27,802 nt of DNA from Hypsibius dujardini (taxonomy: Eukaryota > Tardigrada > Eutardigrada > Parachela > Hypsibiidae): assembly GCA_001579985.1 (NCBI GenBank), contig LRSR01013373.1, positions 1 to 27,802 on the forward strand, in the 5' to 3' direction. Numbering within the stretch: the stretch's first letter is position 1; the number at the start of each line of letters is the position of its first letter. The position numbers and the translations under genes were made by a program. The notes under the pieces were generated by a model that had not been told where the DNA came from, did not search any database, and saw only the letters and a program-made list of their open reading frames with translations. This document shows, piece by piece, positions 19,814 to 27,802 of this stretch.

Positions 19814-20769
19814 TCGCATGGAAACATATTTTTGAGACTAACTTCATCGACATGTTGCTCCGTCTCTCTAACAAGGGGAAAGTATGTCACTCATTCAACA
19901 AAGAATTTTCTAATCTTTAATTTTATCACAAAAGATCTGCATTAATTTGGGTTTGTTTGCGTTTTTCCCATTTTATCCAGGGAAGCATCAAATCGACGTT
20001 TTGTCCTTGTGAATCTGCATAAGATACTGAAAATCTAACAAATCAAAGCTTCTCATCGTTTTTCAAAGGTGTTCAAATGTAAACAAACTTTAAAAATTCT
20101 TTGTCTAATTGATTATCTGAAACACATTTTCGTCCAATCCTTGCCCGAAAAAAGATCCACCAGTTTCCCAGACACTCCTAAGAATGAAGTTTGTTTTCAT
20201 TTTCCGTAATGGCTGAACCTCCCGCGTTGTTTTCATGCCGATTTTCAAAAAAACCACCAGAAACAGCGCTCAAAATGCATTTCTTAGATCACAATTTCTC
20301 TGGCGTTTACAATTTTACCTTCGATGGCCCTCGCGGATCAAAGAAAATAATAGATTCTCGTGGCACACGCGCTGAAGAATTTTCAGGGAGGAGAACTTCC
20401 TTATACGCCATCTTCAACACTTCTCTGATTCTCAGTTTGATGAAACTGAAAACCTCTACCAGACAGACTTAGTTGCTTAAAGGGATTAGTTGACAGACTT
20501 CGTCAAACCGCAAAATAACAAAACTGAGGAAGATGTGGAAGAAAGAGCGCCTCACTTAGCCAAAAAAAATAAAAAAATCATGCGGGACATCGCCTTTTTC
20601 TGGTCATCGGCGAGTTTGAAATGTGGATGCGCAATTGATTGTTGAATTGAAGAATCGTTATTTTTGTTTAGAGCACTTAACAATATAGCTTTTGGCGTTT
20701 TAAGTTTCTGCTGTTTTTCCGACTTGAGGAGTTGGTAGAACTTAGTCTCAAAAATACGTTCCCACCCGG
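19814..20769. mobile_element. Tc1/mariner-like non-autonomous element (copy 2)
   Basis: The left end tcgcatggaaacatattttt followed by gagactaacttc pairs with the reverse complement of the right end (ccgggtgggaacgtattttt then gagactaagttc), about 25 of 30 positions. TA flanks both ends (19812-19813 and 20770-20771). Length 956 bp, close to copy 1 without its LTR. It ends 28 bp before the first codon that can be assigned to methyltransferase C. No transposase is encoded. Confidence 0.72.
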
Positions 20770-20797
20770 TAAATGAATAAATACTTTCCTGTTGCAG

Positions 20798-21508
20798 ACT
20801 AAAAGAAACCCTCACTTCAAGCCGACCCTCAACGCCCACGGCCACATGCTAGACGTGTTGGATGAATATGGAGAAGCGTTCGTTGCGTTCGCTCGGAACA
20901 CCACCAATCCTGTCGCCGATCTCGGAGTCGCGTTCGGCTTCACCACCAAAGAGATCCTCAAAACCGGTGCGACCGTCTACGCCAATGATCTATCCGAAGA
21001 CATGCTCAAAGAACTCAACAATTCCCTCACGGAGGAAGAACGTCTTCGGTGCATTTTGAAGCCCGGAAATGCGTTGGAGTTAGAGTTCGAGCCGGGTTCG
21101 TTGAGTGGTGTGCTGGCGCTCCGTTGGTTCCACTTCCTGACTGGACCGCAAATCCGGGAAGTAGTTCACAAGTTTTTCACGTGGTTGGAGCCTGGTGGGA
21201 AGGTGGTCATTACGAGTGGTACTCCGTACAGTGGACGAGCCAAGAGTTTCATTCCAGAGTACGAGGCACGAAAGGCGGCCGGGGAGGAATGGCCGGGTTC
21301 GGTGCGCAATGTCGGTTCGCAGGGGCAGCTGAATATGCTAGAGCCGTGGGTTCTCGAGCGAGAGCTAAGGGCGACTGGCTTTGAAGTGGAAATGTGTGGG
21401 TTTATTAAGAGGACCTTCGGTCCAACGGGATGGCGACTCGACGGACGGGAGCATTGCGGAGTGGTTGGCGTGAAGCCGCGTCGTACAAATATAAGCACGT
21501 CCCATTAG
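20798..21508 (+). CDS. Methyltransferase C: SAM-dependent methyltransferase, 5' end unresolved
   Basis: The frame encodes about 236 residues collinear with A and B: NPHFKPTLNAHGHMLDVLDE, DLGVAFGFTTKEIL, ANDLSEDML, GGKVVITSGTPYSGR, FIPEYEARKAAGEEWPG. After that it is about seven residues shorter than the others (SVRNVGSQGQLNMLEP) and ends TNISTSH. The initiating Met and first residues present in A and B are missing. Similarity to A stops abruptly at NPH, and the in-frame codon at 20774 is a stop. A good acceptor (tactttcctgttgcag, AG at 20796-20797) just upstream suggests an unidentified 5' exon. If there is none, the first usable ATG lies inside (HMLDV) and the product would be truncated. The preceding transposon ends at 20769. 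A poly(A) signal follows at 21548. Confidence 0.7.
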   Translation, partial: TKRNPHFKPTLNAHGHMLDVLDEYGEAFVAFARNTTNPVADLGVAFGFTTKEILKTGATVYANDLSEDMLKELNNSLTEEERLRCILKPGNALELEFEPGSLSGVLALRWFHFLTGPQIREVVHKFFTWLEPGGKVVITSGTPYSGRAKSFIPEYEARKAAGEEWPGSVRNVGSQGQLNMLEPWVLERELRATGFEVEMCGFIKRTFGPTGWRLDGREHCGVVGVKPRRTNISTSH

Positions 21509-21547
21509 CGTTTCTGGCGTCAAGATAAATGTATTTCCCATTTGGAT

Positions 21548-21553
21548 AATAAA
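21548..21553 (+). terminator. Probable poly(A) signal of methyltransferase C
   Basis: AATAAA within ggataataaaagg, 39 nt after the stop codon. Confidence 0.55.
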
Positions 21554-22584
21554 AGGATTATATGTTTAATGTATTTAGCTGTAGCTCGCCTGGCTAATAA
21601 CGATTGGTACCGTCGCGTAAGCTCGATGCGTCGACCTGATCGGGCTCTCGCTTTGCCCGGTTATTAATCTAGTTAATAGAAAGTACAGTCAGCCCCAAGA
21701 AAAACTCTCCTTGCACAACATGGACTTTTTGCGCGTAGAAAGAGATGTCGTGCGACAAGCGTGCCAATAGAAAGTTCTCGATATTACGAGTTGCAGGTAA
21801 TTGAACCGTCTGGATCACCAAAAATGATCTTATCTTGCGATCTCAAAAAACAAATAGCAATTTACCTGTGTGAAGGACTGCAACAACTGATGACTTAACG
21901 CAGGGAAACTGCCCAACATAACCGAATTCGAATTCTTATCAGCTGTTTTTTTCAGCTGTCCATGACTGCTTTTTTCTGCCGTTACTATCGCTCTTGATTG
22001 GCTTGATTTAGTAAAGTTGTTTTTCAAAATGATCAACGGAAGGCGAATTCCTCCTGAAGCAGCAATAGCAGTTCATACTGCAGGACTCCAAGCCTGCACG
22101 GATTGATAAATTTATGCAGGATTCCGGGCTTCGGTTGGGGTATTAAGGTTTAACGTTTTAAATTCTAGTTACTAACTTTGTTTTTCAATGTGTTTATTAT
22201 TTTTAAATTTACCGGTTCCAAAGTTTTCTCATTGTTTGAATTGTTCAAATTTTTATTCCTGTTATCTAATTTTTTTAATGCTTGCCTGTTCGTGTTTTGA
22301 TTCGAAATACAATGTATGATAATGCATTACGTGTACACTACATGTCCTGATTGGTCGTACAGAAACGGTGAAATTTAGGGCGGAGTTTTCAGTCAGTTTG
22401 AACAGCAAAGTCACGTGATGAAAGTTTTTCTGGGGGCTGATTGTACTCGTAATTGACTTTAATATGCCCATTTTATTAGACGACAGGCAGGCAGGCAAGC
22501 AGATAGACAGACAGACAGACAGAGAGACAGACAGGCAGACAAGCAAACAGGCAGGCAGACAGACAGACAAACAGACAGACAGAC

Positions 22585-22623
<39 letters not shown>

Positions 22624-23203
22624 CCAAGTGAGCCGCGTCTTGAGATGTTAGTCCTTAGCGCAACATCACCATTTTTTCAGTGAAACAACTGTTTAAGATT
22701 ATTAATTATTCGGATGGCATTTTTCCGCCTTCCTCAGTCGCTGGTGTTGGACACTTTTCGTCATTATCTTGTGACGCCCTCAGCTATGGAACGTACATGG
22801 TATCTTTAAATGGCGTGTCATTTGATTAACAACCAGGGTATGAATGCAGTAGGTTTTTAATTTACATAGTGCATACGTACACTATTACTACAGTACAGAA
22901 ATATCGATTTCAATCACAGGCACTCGACAGCAGGATGAGGTGAGAATTTGACCGCTGAAAGCCTGGGGTTTCAGAAAGGAATAAAGCCCGGAAAACATGC
23001 TGCTTAATTGCTGAGCTGCGCTACTTGACTGTTGACCTCGCACCAACCGGACGAAAGCGGAGTGACTGTTGCGAATCTACGTTCTCTGCCTGGGTAGATA
23101 GATTCCAAATTGCATCGACAATTTCGATGAAGGATTTTTCATGATTTGATTTAATCATAAAAAAATATTCCAGTTTTTACTAGCTTTAATTATTTTTGGG
23201 CCA
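21554..23203. other. Intergenic region before the receptor gene
   Basis: Apart from the microsatellite at 22481-22624 I see no gene, RNA or transposon ends. It should hold the promoter of the gene starting at 23204. Confidence 0.5.
22481..22624. repeat. (ACAG/GCAG)n microsatellite
   Basis: Gacaggcaggcaggcaag passes into cagacagacagac. Intergenic position. Confidence 0.94.
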
Positions 23204-26200
23204 ATGATCGTAGGATGGTTCATTCTGAATATGCCTCTCAATTGTGTTTCGTTTCTTATGACAACTTTTCTGGTGATATCGCTGCTGTGTCTGACCGCGA
23301 GCTCACTGGATGTACTAATTGTAACTCCAGGCTTGACGGGAACCTCTGCCGTAGCGACTATTACCCGGACTGGACCAGCATTCGACGTGGCATTGGATAA
23401 TCTAAGGCCCATCTATCCAAATCTCACGTTTTCACATTTATATTTATACAACCTATCAATACTTGACTGTGAAACGTTTGCCCATAACGTGCAAATTATC
23501 TTGTCGCAATGGTACTACCAACGCGGTGGGGAACGAGGACCCATGCCGGCTTATATCGTGACCCCTGGTAAGTGATAGAGTGTGTCTGTGTCTGTGTCTG
23601 TGTCTGTGTCTGTGTCTGCGTCTGTGTCTGCGTGTCTGTGTCTGTGTCTGTGTCTGTGTCTGTGTCTGTGTGAACGAAGCCATGACTTTGTGAAGTCCCT
23701 GGCCGGCTGCAAATAGACTTGAATTTTAAGGATGTCTAGAACCCCTTTATTTAAATCAACTTGCCGCTGCCTGGAACATATTACTCATCACAACGTAAGG
23801 AAGATTAGACATGACCGAATTAACCTTGCACATGCTTATTGCATTTAGAAGTATCTGTTTTTGTTTCTCCCGATGTAAATAGAAGCAGCTCAGACATGAT
23901 CATCAAAGACAAATCAAAAAGCCCCACTTGGATAAACACAAATGTCTATCCTTCCTTGTTCTACGGCACCATATTTTACCGTCTCTGCTTGATACACAAC
24001 TGGACGTCGGTTTTCGTGGTCCTGGACGACGACGCAATTCCTAATTATCAAATCGTGTTCCGGGCCGTGGACGCCATTATGAAGCCTTTGGTCCGCACAG
24101 TCAACGTTCGGTACTCCTCGAAGAAAGCTGCGCTGAATATGTCAGATCTGTTGGACAACTTCTCTCGCCATAGCAGAGGTGCCGAATCTCAAACTGTTTG
24201 GAGTCAAAAACTACAAGTCCAGGAATTTTTGTTATCTTTGATTTAGTGATGGTCTTTCTGGCTTCCGCTTCGCAATTTCGTCTGCTTCTGGTAAATCCCA
24301 ACTGAAAACGCCCCTAGGATATGACCTAAACCAAACCAAACTAAAACTAAATTAGGGATAGTGTAGAAACCAAACCAAACTAAAACTAAATTAGGGCTAG
24401 TATAGAAACCAAACCAAACTAAAACTAAATTAGGGCTAGTGTAGACCATAAAGTTTATTACTCATTTTGCGATTTTATTTTGCAAGTTTACTTTTAGTCA
24501 AATTAAATCTTCAGTAACGAGAGATGTAATTCATGTAACTAATTTTCATCAATTGTTATATTTACTCTAAAATCACGACTGAAATTGAAACTAAACTGAT
24601 CAGACTAAACTAGACTAAACTTAGACTGAACTAGACTTAGACTAAACTAGACTTAGACTGCAATTAGACTGAACTAGACTTATACTGAGACTAGACTGAG
24701 ACTAAACTAGACTTAGACTGCAATTAGACTGAACTAGACTTATACTGAGACTAAACTTAGACTAGACTGAACTAGACTGAACAGACTTAGACTGAGACTA
24801 AACTAGACTTATACTGAGACTAAACTTAGACTAGACTGAACTAGACTGAACAGACTTAGACTGAGACTAAACTAGACTTAGACTGAGACTAAACTTAGAC
24901 TAGACTGAACTAGACTAAACAGACTTAGACTGAGACTAAACTTAGACTGAAATTAGACTAAAAGAAACTCAAATGAAGATTTGTAGTTATCTCAGTATTA
25001 AATAGATCATAAAAAAAATCCTAATTCTTGCCGTCTCCAAGCTAAGCTACTCCGCAGGCACTAGCTCGTCTTTACAGTACACGACATTCTTGCTGTACAG
25101 AGAACATCTGGAATTTTTTCATTGCAGTTGTTGGCTGCAGCCAAGGGTCAGACCAAAGGAGAACACGTACGTAGCGATCGATTATTTGGATGATCGCATT
25201 TGCAGCGTAGACGTCGCAGATAAGCCATTGATAAACCATTTGAAGAGCCTTGAAATGGAAAGAAATGAAGGTGGTGGAATACCGCTTACATCCCGAGGTA
25301 TCACACAGGTCTTCATTGTCGCTGTTCCGTTTCCGTATAAAGCCCAAGGCATTTTCACATGGAAGGCGGATGATCGGAACGACGAGGTAGGAGACGGTGT
25401 AATGTCAGTAGAAACATCTTGTATGTGGACTACATTTCTCTTCCGGCTACACACATAGAAACGAGGGCTAATAAAGAAGTAATATCACTTGGTCATTTTC
25501 TCAGAGCGAAATTATTTACTGGGCCTTTCAATTTTACTGAACATTGGTAGCTAGACCAAGGAACCATACCTGCTTAGCCAGAGTTTTACCGACATCCGTT
25601 GAAGAATCTGAGAAGGAGTAGACAGTGGTTGGAAATGCCGCCGCCGCCTTCCAATCACTCAATCAAGCGAAACCGAAACACATCGCATGACTTGAAGTCG
25701 CACGGTTCGGCACGTCGATTGCATCATTTTTTTCTGCCTTTTCAGAATCTTGTTATCTCAATTTCATTATTTAGAACTATATTCAGCCTACTTACTTCGA
25801 TTGAAACATCTTTTGCTGTTGTTCACGACGCGGCTAAAGAGGGGCTAATTAGGGATAATTTCTTTATCAGTTCACGGTTTCGAACTTTTTTTCGACTGAA
25901 AAATTTCTCCTTCCAGGTTTTTGCGAGTAAATGAACAAAACTGTCAGGAACAATGTAAAGATCCCAGATCTAAATGCTTGCATAATCAGGAGTTTTGTGC
26001 ACTTTCGAGCTGCGAAATGAATGACCAAGTGACCTTAGGGTACGTTCAACAATTACGTCAGCGCTTGATATTAGGCGGCCTTATCCCTATTGTTGGACCA
26101 CGCCCAACAAGTCCTCATATCCAATCATCACAGCTATTTGACTTATTAATACTTTACTTATTTAGTAACTCTATCTACCCTATTAACCCGATTCTGCTGC

Positions 26201-27802
26201 CACAGCTAATTACTTATATGTAATTCTGATGTGTGTGCTATTTACTATCAATTCTATAGTTAACACTTCACTATATAAGCAGATGTCTTACTAGTTATAA
26301 AGTTGTTGTACTTCCTCTTTCCTTTCTTCTAGTTTACTTCTCTACCGATCACCACATTCAGTCTAATAAACTTGTTCACTATCCAACCCCCGGTTGATAG
26401 ATCTAACACTATCGCCCCTCTGTCAGAGCTCGTCAGCTTTTTTTACCCTCCCCCCCTCTCCGAATCTCAAACGCTGATGTCAGCGCCGTTGGAATTCCCC
26501 CTCTGCGCCAAAATGTTAAATTTCCGCTTTAATAACAAAATTTCAGCACCGATAACACACAGTTATCCTTCGCATTTTCAAAATCAGAACAAGGGAAAGC
26601 GTTTAGATCGGTAATGATGGGAATGTCGGTCGACCCAGCCTCCCCGTATCGTATTTCCTCGGAACCATCGCCATCGGTACTCTGGACGGCGAATTTCTTT
26701 ATATCTGTTATAACCGCTGAACCGTTACGTCACCGTGTGGCTTACGAGAAAATGAGATTAATCTGGAGGGCGGATTTCTTTATATCTGTTTGCTCTTACC
26801 GATGCACTCTTGCCTGGTCTCTTCGATTCCGTCGAGAAAATCGGCACAAACCCAGAACTACTATTTTAAATTAAACAAAAATTGACCAGTGATAGTATAT
26901 AGAGGGCGCTGTCTATGTTACTGAAACATGTACTTATTGATTATTTGATTTCGAACGGACTGATCGATTGAATAAACGCAGACACATTTTATTGATTGAT
27001 TAATTCACAGAGACAGCGCCCCCTATATACCACCCCTAGTCAGTTTTTATTTATTTAAAAAGCAGTTCTCGTTTTCTGCCGATTTTCTCGATGGATTCAA
27101 AGAGACCAGGCAAGAGTGCATCGGTAACAGCAAACAGATATGAAGAAATTCGCCCTCCAGAGTGGTTTTCATTTCCTTGTGAAATACACGTTTTTTCAAA
27201 CTTTCAGAATCAAGGAAATTTTGAGATTCGAAATTGCTGACGTAATTGTTGAACGTTCCCTTACTTGTTTAGGAGCTCTCGAATATATCCATTTATATTA
27301 GATCAATTGAATACAGCATGTCTCGCAGGTCATCAGGGCAGCTTACCGAAGCGTCCTTTTTGTGACGATGGTGGACGCGACGCTTCACGTCTCGGAGACC
27401 CAAATGGCACTACTCAAGTCGCAATGGGACCACGGATTCAAGACCACGCCCTTCTACGGCAACTTGGACCTCCATGACGAACCGGTATAAACGATCCATG
27501 CCAAGCACAGACTTGTTGCGTTGGTTTTCAGGCGGCACATTGGATGTTTCCTCGGAATGTGCCAGTACAGTGAAAGTCCTGAGATTCGAACGACGTCACA
27601 GTGTCAGTTTTTACTTTACTGTCTCAAATTCCAATCTAACAACGGCCAACTCCGAGTAAAAGTTTCGATAGAAATAAACTCACGTGACCGTTCGAATCAC
27701 AGAACTTTCACTGTATGAATATTTCCTCACTACACATTTTTCCAGGCCGTGCCTCAACTGGCGTCTGTTAATGGCGCAATTGAAATGCTCGCACAGGTAA
27801 TC
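23204..27802 (+). CDS. ANF_receptor-domain membrane receptor (receptor guanylyl cyclase-like ectodomain), 3' partial, frame possibly damaged
   Basis: Visible exons are 23204-23567, 23849-24178, 25058-25386, 27329-27484 and 27746-27796, continuing past the window. A start at 23204 or 23231 (A at -3) gives a signal peptide (MPLNCVSFLMTTFLVISLLC), followed by LDVLIVTPGL, the first strand of a periplasmic-binding-like ligand domain. Later blocks fit receptor guanylyl cyclase ectodomains: TWINTNVYPSLFYGTIFYR, HNWTSVFVVLDDDA, TYVAIDYLDD, FTWKADDRNDE, AAYRSVLFVTMVDATLHVSE, and VPQLASVNGAIEMLAQ. The kinase-like and cyclase domains would lie outside, so an orphan ectodomain is not excluded. A segment at 23731-23794 matches the expected next block (CLEPLYLNQLAAAWN), but including it breaks the frame. 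In exon 25058-25386 the expected LLAAAKGQTKGEH lies in another frame. It may be a decaying copy, have unusual splicing, or contain assembly errors. Confidence 0.68.
23580..23671. repeat. (TGTGTC)n hexanucleotide microsatellite in receptor intron 1
   Basis: About 15 copies of tgtctg/tgtgtc directly follow the gtaagt donor region of the first exon. Confidence 0.94.
24328..24444. repeat. 39-bp tandem repeat (three copies) in receptor intron
   Basis: Units starting aaaccaaaccaaactaaaac and containing taaattaggg begin at 24328, 24367 and 24406, an exact 39-bp period with one or two substitutions. Confidence 0.93.
24590..24965. repeat. AGACT/AAACT-based higher-order satellite in receptor intron
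   Basis: Short words (agactgaact, agactaaact, agacttagact, actgagact) are arranged in repeated longer blocks, for example tagactgaactagactgaac with agacttagactgagac recurring at about 100-bp spacing. It occupies the intron between exons 23849-24178 and 25058-25386. Confidence 0.9.
26091..26408 (+). mobile_element. Solo LTR (family copy c), nested in the Harbinger-like element
   Basis: The 318-bp element starts tgttggaccacgcccaaca and ends gatctaaca, has a tatataa box (26272-26278) and AATAAA (26365-26370). It is flanked by the perfect 4-bp target duplication CTAT (26087-26090 and 26409-26412). TG...CA ends, TATA and poly(A) signals in this order define an LTR with promoter and R region. No internal retrotransposon sequence remains. 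Confidence 0.88.
26763..27160. repeat. Foldback repeat, 150-bp imperfect inverted arms
   Basis: The left arm (26763-26914) begins ctggagggcggatttctt and ends gggcgctgtct. The right arm (27011-27160) is its imperfect reverse complement, with a 96-bp spacer. Long shared blocks include accgatgcactcttgcctgg and tcgagaaaatcggca. A partial third copy of the outer end (ctggacggcgaatttctt) lies at about 26683-26712. Confidence 0.88.

Larger units (their letters stand above)
26038..27260. mobile_element. PIF/Harbinger-like non-autonomous element with nested insertions
   Basis: Inverted ends gggtacgttcaacaattacg(tcagc) at the left and its complement (gctgacgtaattgttgaacgttccc) at the right differ at a single base over 25. 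TTA flanks both (26035-26037 and 27261-27263). A 3-bp TTA target duplication is the pattern of PIF/Harbinger transposons. No transposase frame is seen. Inside lie a solo LTR and a foldback repeat. The element sits in the receptor intron 25387-27328; the flanking part of that intron (25387-26034) shows no feature I recognise. Confidence 0.75.

Noticed and set aside
20191-20472. A 93-residue plus-strand frame as a possible 5' exon of methyltransferase C.
   Set aside because: It lies within the mariner-like element, ends in a stop without a convincing donor, and shows no similarity to the N-termini of copies A or B.

Overview
The window is nuclear DNA from an invertebrate animal. Its genes are split by GT-AG introns, often only 50-160 bp long, and their closest recognisable relatives are metazoan: SETDB1, FBF1, PTGES2, CMC4, PCYOX1 and the ligand-binding domain of receptor guanylyl cyclases. 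Gene density is high (about nine genes in 27.8 kb), and introns and spacers are loaded with tetranucleotide microsatellites (CTGT/ACAG and TCAA). A compact ecdysozoan genome such as a tardigrade would fit, but that is a guess and no sequence here proves it.

Layout, left to right. The last two visible exons of a SETDB1-like histone H3K9 methyltransferase (186-1130, +) lead to a spacer and then an FBF1-like coiled-coil gene of six exons (2265-5800, +). A 13-bp minisatellite separates this from a convergent PTGES2 gene of six exons (9363 down to 6489, -). PTGES2 stands head-to-head with a small two-exon CMC4 gene (9719-10189, +). A six-exon PCYOX1-like prenylcysteine oxidase follows (10468-13170, +), with its 3' end partly duplicated downstream across a microsatellite. 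Three closely related SAM-dependent methyltransferase genes without introns in their alignable coding region come next (A 14664-15401; B 18296-19129; C about 20798-21508, all +). Last is a receptor with an ANF_receptor-type ectodomain (23204 to beyond the window end, +), whose frame is damaged or misassembled in places.

Mobile DNA explains much of the remainder. Three solo LTRs of one retrotransposon family are present (4769-5206, 16350-16664, 26091-26408), two of them with perfect 4-bp target duplications. Two Tc1/mariner-like non-autonomous elements, flanked by TA, lie around the methyltransferase genes (15539-16807, 19814-20769). One carries a nested LTR, and once that is subtracted both are about 950 bp. 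A TTAA-flanked piggyBac-like MITE sits in a PCYOX1 intron (12021-12251). A TTA-flanked, PIF/Harbinger-like element (26038-27260) sits in a receptor intron and contains both a solo LTR and a 150-bp-arm foldback repeat.

The genes do not form an operon-like system. The only plausible functional pairing is CMC4/PTGES2 (a mitochondrial twin-Cx9C protein and a glutaredoxin-GST fold membrane protein) sharing a 355-bp divergent promoter. The most unusual content is the methyltransferase trio, which has an atypical SAM motif and different N-termini in each copy. Next are the microsatellite-filled introns, the tandemly duplicated splice acceptor in CMC4, and the stacked transposons.
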